The position numbers and the translations under genes were made by a program. 5,670 nucleotides of DNA from Pseudomonadota bacterium. GTDB taxonomy: Bacteria > Desulfobacterota > Syntrophia > Syntrophales > UBA5619. Shown here in pieces: positions 1 to 5,363 of this stretch (the first letter of the stretch is position 1; every line of letters starts with the position of its first letter). Location: assembly GCA_018896355.1 (NCBI GenBank), contig JAHIMW010000247.1:1-5670 (forward strand), read 5' to 3'. Below the pieces are notes generated by a model, which was given only the letters and a program-made list of their open reading frames with translations, searched no databases and had not been told where the DNA came from.

Positions 1-50
1 GGATGTTCCGGCCAATCAGGAACATTCCTTTGCGTCTTGTATAAGCAAAG
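1..50. other. Upstream spacer with two small hairpins; possible 3' end of an upstream gene
   Basis: Two short inverted repeats stand side by side. TGTTCC (4-9) pairs with GGAACA (19-24), and CTTTGC (28-33) pairs with GCAAAG (45-50). No complete gene is visible. One plus-strand frame is open from base 2 to a TGA at 116-118, which would overlap the fdhE ATG as ATGA. That could be the last 38 codons of a translationally coupled upstream gene, but an open run of that length is common by chance and the encoded residues are not recognisable. The other two plus frames stop at 42-44 and 55-57. Confidence 0.3.
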
Positions 51-60
51 CAATTAAGCA

Positions 61-100
61 AAAGGGGGAGAAGTATCATATCTTCTCCCCCTTTGTGCTT
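61..100 (+). terminator. Perfect 13-bp hairpin just upstream of fdhE, possible terminator
   Basis: AAAGGGGGAGAAG (61-73) and CTTCTCCCCCTTT (82-94) form a perfect 13-bp stem with an 8-nt loop. The plus-strand tail is only modestly U-rich (TTTGTGCTT), so it is an imperfect intrinsic terminator. On the minus strand the tail is also T-rich (CCCCCTTTTGCTTAATTGC), so it could act in both directions. The stem ends 8 bases before the fdhE ribosome binding site. It could separate fdhE from an upstream gene, or lower or tune fdhE expression within one transcript. The structure is seen directly; its function is inferred. Confidence 0.5.
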
Positions 101-114
101 CAAAGGAAGATGAG

Positions 115-999
115 ATGACGGAAATGCCAACTGAAGTTCCCGATGAGATAAAAAAAACCGCCAATGCCTTAAAAAAACTTAGGCCCGCATATTCAACCAT
201 AATCGGATTTTATGAAAAGATATTTGAAGCCCAGGAAAAATCAGCCGCCGAAATAATAGTCAATCCTCCACAGATTTCAAACGATATTCTTTCTATCAAG
301 GCAAAAGAAAAATTCCCGCTGATAAGCCTGTCCGAATTCTTTGTTGACATCAATGCATCCCGGAAGCTTTTAAAAAAAATCTGCAAAATAATCAATAAAT
401 CCGGAAACTACATGTCCTCTGCCGCAGAAACTATATTTTCCGCAACCGAGAACAACAAACTGGATTTTAATGAACTTTATACCGCCCTGCTGAATGATGA
501 CGACGCGTCTTTCAGCAATATCGCATCAAAACTTAAAACCCGCAAAGATGTTCTTGCTTTCATCACATACAACAGCATAAAGCCATCTGTATCGCTATAT
601 GCCCAATCTGTTTCAAAATACCTTGACAAAGACAATCCGTGGGAAAAGGGATACTGCCCGGTCTGCGGAAACCTGCCTATCATTTCAACATTTGAATCCG
701 ACGGGGAACGCTTTCTTGTCTGTAGTTTCTGCTGGCATAAGTGGACTGTTACAAGGCTCTTCTGCCCTTTTTGCGAAAACAAAGAGAGCGACACCCTCCA
801 TTATCTCTTTTCAGAAGAAGAGAAAGAATACCGGGTGGATGTCTGCGATAAGTGCAGTAAGTACATAAAGAATGTGGATACCAGAATCATCGACCGTTTT
901 GTTTACCCGCCGCTTGAGCAGATTGCCACATTGCATCTTGACATTATGGCAAAAGAGAAAGGGTTTGAAAGCGGGGCGCCTCTGGAATTTCAAGTGTAG
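115..999 (+). CDS. fdhE: Formate dehydrogenase accessory protein FdhE
   Basis: Protein of 294 residues, close to the E. coli FdhE length of about 309. The family is a cytoplasmic rubredoxin-like iron protein that binds the catalytic subunit of respiratory formate dehydrogenases and is needed for their activity. The family signature is clear: four CxxC pairs in the C-terminal half, at C181/C184 (CPVCG), C203/C206 (CSFCWHKW), C217/C220 (CPFCEN) and C244/C247 (CDKCSKYIK). The N-terminal half (about residues 10-170) is predicted helical and lysine-rich, as in relatives. The start is set by AAGGAAG at 103-109, 5 bases before ATG. It probably follows formate dehydrogenase subunit genes lying to the left of the window. 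Codons are A/T-rich. It meets the peroxiredoxin gene tail to tail with 2 bases between the stop codons and no hairpin terminator between them. Confidence 0.93.
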   Translation: MTEMPTEVPDEIKKTANALKKLRPAYSTIIGFYEKIFEAQEKSAAEIIVNPPQISNDILSIKAKEKFPLISLSEFFVDINASRKLLKKICKIINKSGNYMSSAAETIFSATENNKLDFNELYTALLNDDDASFSNIASKLKTRKDVLAFITYNSIKPSVSLYAQSVSKYLDKDNPWEKGYCPVCGNLPIISTFESDGERFLVCSFCWHKWTVTRLFCPFCENKESDTLHYLFSEEEKEYRVDVCDKCSKYIKNVDTRIIDRFVYPPLEQIATLHLDIMAKEKGFESGAPLEFQV

Positions 1000-1001
1000 T
1001 A

Positions 1002-1604
1002 TTATTTCTTTTTTATTTTTTTCATCTCCATCACCAAAGCCCCGAGTTCAGGCCTTTTGTTGATGTCTGCCACATGGGCATATCTTATTATTCCTTCCTT
1101 ATCTATTACAAACAGCGCCCTTTCGGTTACGCCACTTGTCCGGAGAACGCCATAAATATCTGCGACCGATCCGTGGGGCCAGAAATCGGAAAGAACGGGA
1201 AACCACAATTTTCCCATCTGGTTTGTCCATGCATAAAGGGTCGGAAGATTATCGACCGTGATTCCAAGCAGGATTGCGTCATTTTCGTCAAAATAGCTCT
1301 TGGCAAGATTATATCCCGGCCACTGGTCCGAACAGACAGGGGTCCATGCAGCAGGGACAAAAGAAAGAACCACATTCTTTTTCCCTTTATACTGGCTGAG
1401 GGAAATTTTCTCCCCGGATATGGCTGGAAGCGTAAAGTCCGGAGCCGGATCACCCACTTTTACCTTAAGAACGCTGTCAAAGGGTTTTAATTCCGGAAGG
1501 TTATAAATATTGTCCTTATATGCATCGGACAGCCCGAAAGCCGGGCCGCTAATTGCGGCAAGCGCTATAACCACAGTAATGCCTTGCATAACATGCTTAA
1601 ACAT
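1002..1604 (-). CDS. Exported single-cysteine peroxiredoxin (AhpC/TSA family)
   Basis: Protein of 200 residues. Residues 1-24 form a signal peptide (K3, hydrophobic 8-20, likely cleavage after A-F-G at 22-24), so it should act in the periplasm. The redoxin fold follows (about 48-198): VGDPAPDFTLP at 50-60, then the peroxidatic motif P84-A-A-W-T88-P-V-C91 matching PxxxTxxC, and a conserved Arg at R162 ahead of FVID. C91 is the only cysteine in the protein, so it is a 1-Cys type that needs an outside thiol to be recycled. Known family role: reduction of H2O2 and organic hydroperoxides. It is the second gene of an operon, 18 bases after the TlpA-like gene, with its own strong site AAGGAGG (1614-1620) 9 bases from ATG. 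The C-terminus ends in the basic stretch KKIKKK. The exact subfamily is not certain. Confidence 0.9.
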   Translation of the reverse strand: MFKHVMQGITVVIALAAISGPAFGLSDAYKDNIYNLPELKPFDSVLKVKVGDPAPDFTLPAISGEKISLSQYKGKKNVVLSFVPAAWTPVCSDQWPGYNLAKSYFDENDAILLGITVDNLPTLYAWTNQMGKLWFPVLSDFWPHGSVADIYGVLRTSGVTERALFVIDKEGIIRYAHVADINKRPELGALVMEMKKIKKK

Positions 1605-1622
1605 GGCCTATAACCTCCTTAA

Positions 1623-2195
1623 TTATTTTAAACCGGCAAGTTTTTTAATCGTCTTTAAGAATTCATCGGCATTGCTTACGCCGCCTAATTTGGAATAAAC
1701 AACTTTGTAAGTGCCACTTGGATTTATCTTTATGGCGATAAAATACGGAGTCCTTACTTCCCCAAGAATCTTGTGAATCGAAAATTCGGCATCAGAAAAC
1801 ATAGGAAATGTTATATTGTATGTCTTTCTGAAAAAATCCACTTCAAAATCTGAGTTTCCCGCGCCGATTCCGATCAATTTTATATTATTTTTCAGACTGT
1901 CGTCGCCTGTAATCTTGCTAAAAAGATCATTAACAACAGGAGCATCTTTCTGGCAATGAGGGCAATACATACTGAAGATTTCTATGAGCACCACCTTTGC
2001 TTTTAACTGCGGGACAAGAAATGTACCCTCTCCTTTTAAACCAAGGTATTTTTTATAGCCCTGATCTGCAGGAACAGGAAGGATGATTTTCGGAAGTATT
2101 CCGCCTTCAACAGGTGGCGTGCCTTGTCCAAAGGAAGGAAACGCCCAAATAAAAAAGTTGAGAGCAATGGCAAGACTTATTATAATTTTTTTCAT
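1623..2195 (-). CDS. Exported TlpA-like thioredoxin-fold protein, CPHC active site
   Basis: Protein of 190 residues. The signal peptide is about 1-23 (KK at 2-3, hydrophobic 4-19, cleavage likely after S-F-G before Q24), so it should be periplasmic. The mature part has a TlpA/ResA-like thioredoxin fold: strand VVLIEIF (68-74), redox motif C78-P-H-C81 after SMY, and a cis-proline loop R-T-P150-Y facing the active site. These are the only two cysteines. Relatives reduce or exchange disulfides in the envelope, for instance in cytochrome c maturation. Here the next gene is a 1-Cys peroxiredoxin, so a role as its electron donor is a reasonable inference. The CPHC dipeptide is the one found in DsbA, but the overall pattern is TlpA-like. 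The start is supported by GGGAGG (2202-2207), 6 bases from ATG. First gene of a two-gene operon. Confidence 0.87.
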   Translation of the reverse strand: MKKIIISLAIALNFFIWAFPSFGQGTPPVEGGILPKIILPVPADQGYKKYLGLKGEGTFLVPQLKAKVVLIEIFSMYCPHCQKDAPVVNDLFSKITGDDSLKNNIKLIGIGAGNSDFEVDFFRKTYNITFPMFSDAEFSIHKILGEVRTPYFIAIKINPSGTYKVVYSKLGGVSNADEFLKTIKKLAGLK

Positions 2196-2253
2196 GATAA
2201 ACCTCCCATCCGGGTGAGCGGACTGATGGCAATGTCAAACCAACCCTCCGTTC

Positions 2254-2370
2254 TTATATTTCCTGCGCTTTCTTGATCACTTTGATAGATTCTGGAGCGA
2301 CCTTCACCCATTCCTTCCCGGCAAACCGATTGATGCGGACGACATCACTCGACTCAAACCAGGGGGTCAT
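2254..2370 (-). CDS. Small ORF of 38 residues, unidentified; possibly the end of a broken gene
   Basis: Reading leftward from ATG at 2370 gives 38 codons ending in TAA. The product starts MTPWFESSDVV, continues with GKEWVKVAPES and ends KKAQEI. The residue mix looks like real protein (mixed charged and hydrophobic, alternating as in a strand then a helix) rather than random translation. I do not recognise a family. The frame stays open for 12 more codons upstream of ATG before a TAA, so it could be the C-terminal remnant of a longer gene. The ribosome site is weak (GGCAGG, 11 bases upstream). It lies in the leader region of the TlpA/peroxiredoxin operon, in the same direction, ending 58 bases before that start. 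Confidence 0.3.
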   Translation of the reverse strand: MTPWFESSDVVRINRFAGKEWVKVAPESIKVIKKAQEI

Positions 2371-2484
2371 TAATATTTCTACCTGCCTTTTTAAAGAAGG
2401 TAAGTTTTATCAGCGCAACGTGTCGGTAGTCCCGTTTACAGGGAGACTACCTGTCTCTTCCTTCACCCCATAGATGCCCTGTAG
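2371..2484. other. Spacer without a recognisable gene, with an inverted repeat
   Basis: Nothing here reads as a gene in any frame with confidence. The one structural feature is an inverted repeat: GGTAGTC (2425-2431) and GACTACC (2445-2451), with a 13-base centre containing CC and GG that can extend the stem. It is not followed by a T-run on either strand, so it is not a standard terminator. It may be an operator, a small RNA fold, or debris from the broken gene next to it. Confidence 0.3.
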
Positions 2485-2630
2485 TTAATTCTTGTGTTCT
2501 TTTACGGAGATGCCCAGCTTTTTTAGAAGGGCGTGGAAGTTCGGCGCATACCCTTTCTGATTACGGCTTCATCATCAACGATAATGAGCTTGTGCCTGTT
2601 CTGACGTTTTTCTAGCCCGCCTGTTTCCAT
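2485..2630 (-). pseudogene. Response regulator remnant: receiver N-terminus joined to a C-terminal helix-turn-helix end
   Basis: From ATG at 2630, with AGGA 7 bases upstream, the first 28 codons read METGG then HKLIIVDDEAVIRKGM. That is the first strand and acidic pocket (D19, D20, E21) of a CheY-type receiver domain. The frame then breaks and stops at 2523-2525. In the frame offset by two bases, from about 2552 to a TAA at 2487-2485, the sequence reads PNFHALLKKLGISVKEHKN. This fits the last helix of the Fis-type helix-turn-helix that ends NtrC-family (sigma-54) regulators. Receiver start and DNA-binding end are present, and everything between (normally over 350 residues) is gone. The receiver start is quite certain; the identity of the C-terminal piece is a motif judgement. 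It cannot encode a working regulator. Confidence 0.68.
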
Positions 2631-2691
2631 AATTTGATCCTATGAAAAATTTTACTTTTTCCGCTTGAAGCCATGTTAAGCCCATCTCATG

Positions 2692-2723
2692 AAAAACCTC
2701 CCCGGTTTTAAGCTGCGAGGAGG
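2692..2723 (-). terminator. Intrinsic terminator of the trx-bamD operon
   Basis: On the minus strand CCTCCTC (2723-2717) pairs with GGGGAGG (2703-2697), with one G-T wobble and a 13-base loop, and is followed by TTTTT (2696-2692). It starts 30 bases past the bamD stop. An alternative smaller stem, AAAACC (2693-2698) with GGTTTT (2704-2709), overlaps it. A hairpin with a T-run just past the operon's last gene is the expected pattern. Confidence 0.65.
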
Positions 2724-2753
2724 CCTGGGTTGTCGTATCCCAAAGCGGCCGGT

Positions 2754-3464
2754 CTATTGTTGCTTCTTCTCCACCGGCCCCCTTTTCGCCTCCGTCTCGG
2801 CGATGCGTCTTTTCGTTTCACCGATGAAGCGGCTCACCTTGTCATCGAGACCGACGTTCGCATACTCGCGCGCGATCTTTTCAAACCGCCTCAGGGCCGC
2901 CCGGTATTCCTTGATTTTGAAATAGAATTCCCCCACATAGAATTCCTGCTCGCCCATGGCCTTTTTGCAATCCCGGACCATTTTCTCGGCCATGACGGAG
3001 AATTTGCTGTCGGGGAAGCGGGCAATCAGCCGTTCAAACTCCTTGAGCGCCTTGAACGCCTCCGATTGATCGCGGTCGATCGTCGTGATCTGGTTGTAGT
3101 AGCACATCCCGATCTGATACATTACGTAGGGGAGATTCTCGTTCGTCGGATGAAGATTCAAGAATTCGCCGTAGGCGAGCCCGGCCTCGGGATACTCCTT
3201 GCCGCTGAAAAAAGAATCGGCGATCCCGATCTCCGCCATGATGGCCAACGGACTCAGCGGATATTCCTCCTTGAGCCGCTGGAAAAGCTCCACGGACCTC
3301 TTGTAGCTCCCGTCCTTATACTCTTCCAGGCCCTGCTGGTAGAGGCCGTCCGGGGTTGCTCGGGCCATCTCGGCCTTCTTCCCCCAGGGCAGCCACATCT
3401 TGCAGCCGGCAAGCAGGAAAACGACCGCAAGCAGAAGCAGCAGAATTCTTTTGTTGCGCACCAT
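2754..3464 (-). CDS. bamD: Outer-membrane protein assembly lipoprotein BamD
   Basis: Protein of 236 residues from ATG at 3464. BamD is an essential part of the BAM complex that inserts beta-barrel proteins into the outer membrane; it is a lipoprotein on the periplasmic face. Visible features: signal peptide with a leucine-rich core and lipobox L-A-G-C21, then TPR-type helical repeats across about 39-205 (YQQGLEEYKDGSYKRSVELF, then GKEYPEAGLAYGEFL, and FYFKIKEYRAALRRFEKI near the end). The FP/YP-containing spacing and roughly 240-residue length match the family. A GTG at 3470 is in frame, but it directly abuts the ribosome site GGAAGG (3475-3470), whereas ATG at 3464 has the proper 5-base gap, so ATG is preferred. 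Second gene after thioredoxin, 16 bases apart. Its composition is clearly richer in G+C than the genes to the left. Confidence 0.9.
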   Translation of the reverse strand: MVRNKRILLLLLAVVFLLAGCKMWLPWGKKAEMARATPDGLYQQGLEEYKDGSYKRSVELFQRLKEEYPLSPLAIMAEIGIADSFFSGKEYPEAGLAYGEFLNLHPTNENLPYVMYQIGMCYYNQITTIDRDQSEAFKALKEFERLIARFPDSKFSVMAEKMVRDCKKAMGEQEFYVGEFYFKIKEYRAALRRFEKIAREYANVGLDDKVSRFIGETKRRIAETEAKRGPVEKKQQ

Positions 3465-3480
3465 GTTCACCTTCCATTAC

Positions 3481-3810
3481 CTACAGAGCCTTGCGGATGA
3501 ACGCCTCCAGGCGTTCCTTCGGGACCAGGCCGATCAGCGTGTCGAGGATCTTCCCTTCCTTGAAAAGAATCAGGGTCGGGATGCTCATCACACCGTAAGC
3601 CTGGGCTGTTTTCGGATTGTTGTCGATGTTGACCTTCGCCACCTTGAGCTGATCGCGATACTGTTCGGCCAACGCCTCCACCGTGGGGCCGATGGTCTTG
3701 CAGGGGCCGCACCAGGGAGCCCAGAAATCGACCAGGGCGGGTTTGTCCGCCTTGAGGATCTCTTCGTCAAAGTTACCGTCACCGACGTGGACCAAAGCCT
3801 CTTCCCCCAT
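3481..3810 (-). CDS. trxA: Thioredoxin
   Basis: Protein of 109 residues, the standard size for a single-domain cytoplasmic thioredoxin, with no signal peptide. The active site is W33-C34-G-P-C37-K; the buried Asp is D28 in VDFWA, the cis-proline is P78 in SIPT, and the glycine G94 in TLIG corresponds to conserved G92 of E. coli Trx. It reduces protein disulfides with electrons from thioredoxin reductase. The start is supported by AAGGAGG (3818-3824), 7 bases from ATG. First gene of an operon with bamD, read from the promoter at 3845-3874. There is no obvious functional link between Trx and BamD; I infer a shared housekeeping transcript. Confidence 0.95.
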   Translation of the reverse strand: MGEEALVHVGDGNFDEEILKADKPALVDFWAPWCGPCKTIGPTVEALAEQYRDQLKVAKVNIDNNPKTAQAYGVMSIPTLILFKEGKILDTLIGLVPKERLEAFIRKAL

Positions 3811-3844
3811 ATGCCTTCCTCCTTCCGGTGCTTTATTTGCGGGT

Positions 3845-3874
3845 ACTATGGCACAGACCCGCGAACAATGTCAA
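3845..3874 (-). promoter_or_regulatory. Sigma-70-type promoter for trx-bamD
   Basis: On the minus strand a perfect TTGACA (3874-3869) is followed by an 18-base spacer and CATAGT (3850-3845), which matches TATAAT at 4 of 6 positions. The expected start of transcription is about 3838, giving a leader of under 30 bases that contains the thioredoxin ribosome site. Position and direction fit the operon well. Confidence 0.6.
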
Positions 3875-3875
3875 T

Positions 3876-3922
3876 TCAAAACGGCATCCGGACTGCCCGT
3901 CCATCGGGATGCCCCGTTTTGA
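3876..3922. repeat. Long imperfect inverted repeat in the divergent spacer
   Basis: TCAAAACGG-CATCC (3876-3889) pairs with GGATG-CC-CCGTTTTGA (3907-3922): a 14-bp stem with one 2-base bulge. The loop contains a further small stem, GGAC (3890-3893) with GTCC (3899-3902). It abuts the -35 box of the trx promoter on one side and the terminator-like hairpin on the other. It could be an operator, a cruciform, or a terminator for minus-strand reading from the right, although no T-run follows it there. Confidence 0.55.
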
Positions 3923-3942
3923 CCCGGCGGCGGGTTTCTTTT
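3922..3942 (+). terminator. Terminator-like hairpin upstream of the bioF remnant
   Basis: ACCCG (3922-3926), loop GCGG, CGGGT (3931-3935), then TTCTTTT up to 3942 on the plus strand. The stem is short but very G+C-rich and is followed by a T-run. No plus-strand gene lies to its left within the spacer, so it may be an attenuator in a bioF leader, or may stop antisense transcription from the trx side. Confidence 0.45.
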
Positions 3943-4016
3943 GCATGAGCGGCGCCTGAAGCCCTGCCGCGGCCGGGCGGAGCGTGTGATCTTCGCTTCC
4001 GCAGAGGCCCCGCCGG
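3943..4016. other. G+C-rich spacer before the bioF remnant, nothing recognised
   Basis: No gene or clear promoter is visible. The only translation signal is a weak AGAGG (4003-4007) 9 bases before ATG at 4017. Confidence 0.3.
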
Positions 4017-5148
4017 ATGTTTGACGAGCTCCTCTCTTGTAACAGGAGGCGCCGTCTATTGGGCATATACCCGTGAAAGCGCAGAATCCGGAGCTACCAC
4101 CGTACCGTGCGGACAGATGATCCTGACATGCGGAAGCCCTGCCTCTGCCAACCTCCGCGCATTTTTTAACTTTTGCCGGAAAATCTATTTAAACCTCTCC
4201 AGCAACGACTATCTTGGCCTGTCCCAGCAGGGGGCATTGAAAGAGGCGGTAGCAGCAGCTATTGAAAAATGGAGAATTTGGTCAGGCGCCTCGCGATTAA
4301 TTACCGGGAACCATCAGCTTTATGAATGCCTGGAAGAGAAGGTCGCCCGTTTCAAGAATATAGATGCGAGCCTCATCTTTTCCTCATGTTACATGGCAAA
4401 TATCGGTATGCTTTCATCGCTGCTGCAAAAAGGAGATCGGGTTTTCCCCGACGAACTGAACCACGCCAGCATTATCGACGGCATCAGGATGTCAAAAGCC
4501 CGGGTTTACATTTACCGGCACGGTGATACAGAACACCTGGAAGAGCTGATTTCCGCCTCTTCGGAGGAAGGCAGGCCGGTAATTGTAACCGACACGGTTT
4601 TCAGTATGGATGGTGATATTGCCCCCCTGGACATACTCGCGGCAATCAGAGGAGGCGTGACTGTCTCCTGGTGGTGGACGAGGCCCATGTCACAGGTGTG
4701 CTGGGCGGAAGAGGCGTCGGGGCGGCTGAATTTTTCCAGGTGGAAAAAGGATATAGATGTAACCGTAGGCACCTTCAGCAAGGCCCTGGGAAGCTACGGC
4801 GCCTATGTGGCGGGCAGTCGAGAGCTGATTGATTTCCTGACCAACCGGGCCCGCAGCCTGATTTATACCACTGCCCTGCCCCCCGCCGTCCTGGCAGCCA
4901 ATATTGCCTCCCTGGAGGTGATAACACAGGACCCGGGCCTCAGAGAAAGGCTGAAAAGTAACGCTGCTTTTCTTTCGCAGGGCCTTTCCGGGATGGGGTT
5001 TCGTATCCTGCCTTCCCAGACGGCGATCCTTCCCCTCATGGCGGGGAGAGACCAGCAGGCCGTAGATATAGGCGGCAAACTCTTCCAGGAAGGCATCATC
5101 GCCAAACCGATCCTGCCGCCAACAGTGCCGGCAGGATCAGCACGGATA
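4017..5148 (+). pseudogene. bioF: Decayed 8-amino-7-oxononanoate synthase (BioF), frameshifted and lacking its C-terminus
   Basis: BioF is a PLP enzyme that joins pimeloyl-thioester and L-alanine to make KAPA in biotin synthesis. Family hallmarks: LNLSSNDYLGLS, SGASRLITGNHQLYE, DELNHASIIDGIR and GTFSKALGSYGAY with the Schiff-base lysine (codon 4780-4782). The likely true start is ATG 4017 (MFDELL), whose frame stops at 4074-4076; the main open frame begins one base out of phase at 4021. Bases 4653-4748 make sense only in another frame, where they give LLVVDEAH and TGVLGGRGVGAAEFFQVEK. The frame is lost by a 1-base deletion near 4651 and regained by an extra A in the run 4744-4748. In the frame read through, the PLP-contacting D-E-A-H is missing. 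Conserved glycines are also changed: W for G in GSGASR (4279-4281) and C for G in FSSGYMAN (4387-4389). After AGSARI (ending 5148) the usual last 30-40 residues are absent. KBL or ALAS relatives are possible, but the adjacent bioA piece supports bioF. Confidence 0.85.
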
Positions 5149-5328
5149 TGGAAAGATTATACACCACAGAAGAACTTAAAGACCGAGACAAGCGGTAAAT
5201 ACCTTGATGGAGTATCCTCACTGTGGACCAATGTGCATGGACACGTACCCGCGGAAACCGAACGGCGGCGCCACTACATTTTGCAGTCAAATTGTCTTGA
5301 CATACAAGGGACTCATTCCTATACTTGA
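5148..5328 (+). pseudogene. bioA: BioA remnant (KAPA aminotransferase N-terminus), internally deleted
   Basis: Directly at the point where bioF sequence stops, ATG 5148 begins a reading of MERLYTTEELKDRDKR, the style of a BioA N-terminus, ending at TAA 5196-5198. In the frame shared with the bioF ORF, 5191-5244 then gives SGKYLDGVSSLWTNVHGH, the well-conserved early BioA motif around the cofactor site. Between these, the usual block of about 30-40 residues (the IWHPFTQM region) is missing. After the GH the expected HPE start of the next helix is lost in frame changes, and the frame closes at 5326-5328. BioA converts KAPA to DAPA using S-adenosylmethionine as amino donor. Less than a fifth of the usual 430 or so residues remains, so it is nonfunctional. 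The YLDGVSS motif is the strongest evidence; the first 16 residues are weaker. Confidence 0.72.
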
Positions 5329-5334
5329 CCCGCG

Positions 5335-5363
5335 AAAAAAGGCTCCGTTTTGCTTGCAGCGCC
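5335..5363 (-). terminator. Weak terminator candidate after the dehydrogenase gene
   Basis: On the minus strand, just after the stop codon, GGCGCT (5363-5358) can pair imperfectly with GGAGCC (5346-5341) and is followed by TTTTTT (5340-5335). The stem has one mismatch and a wobble, so the T-run is the better half of the evidence. Confidence 0.4.

Noticed and set aside
1000..1022. T-rich stretch after fdhE as an intrinsic terminator
   Set aside because: There is no hairpin before it, and it is explained by the lysine-rich (AAA/AAG) end of the peroxiredoxin gene on the other strand.
2220..2245. Sigma-54 promoter (TTGG then TTGC on the minus strand) before the TlpA gene
   Set aside because: The distance between GG and GC is one base too short (9 instead of 10), a spacing that is strictly kept in real sites. 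The TTGACA nearby also has no acceptable -10 partner at 16-18 bases.
2425..2451. CRISPR repeat or BirA site
   Set aside because: The inverted repeat occurs once with no spacer array, and only a single GTTTACA half-site resembling a BirA half is present, with no matching partner at the right distance.
2730..3500. Long plus-strand ORF of 256 codons opposite bamD
   Set aside because: It mirrors bamD in a G+C-rich region; bamD has a lipobox, TPR pattern, ribosome site and operon context, while the plus-strand product shows no family features.
3400..3948. Plus-strand ORF of 182 codons opposite thioredoxin
   Set aside because: It is the reverse strand of thioredoxin and the bamD start; the thioredoxin WCGPC gene explains the sequence fully.
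4021..5328. A single intact 435-residue BioF enzyme
   Set aside because: The frame is open, but its N-terminus, residues about 211-241 and everything after residue 376 do not belong to BioF in that frame. It is a chance read-through of a damaged bioF-bioA region.
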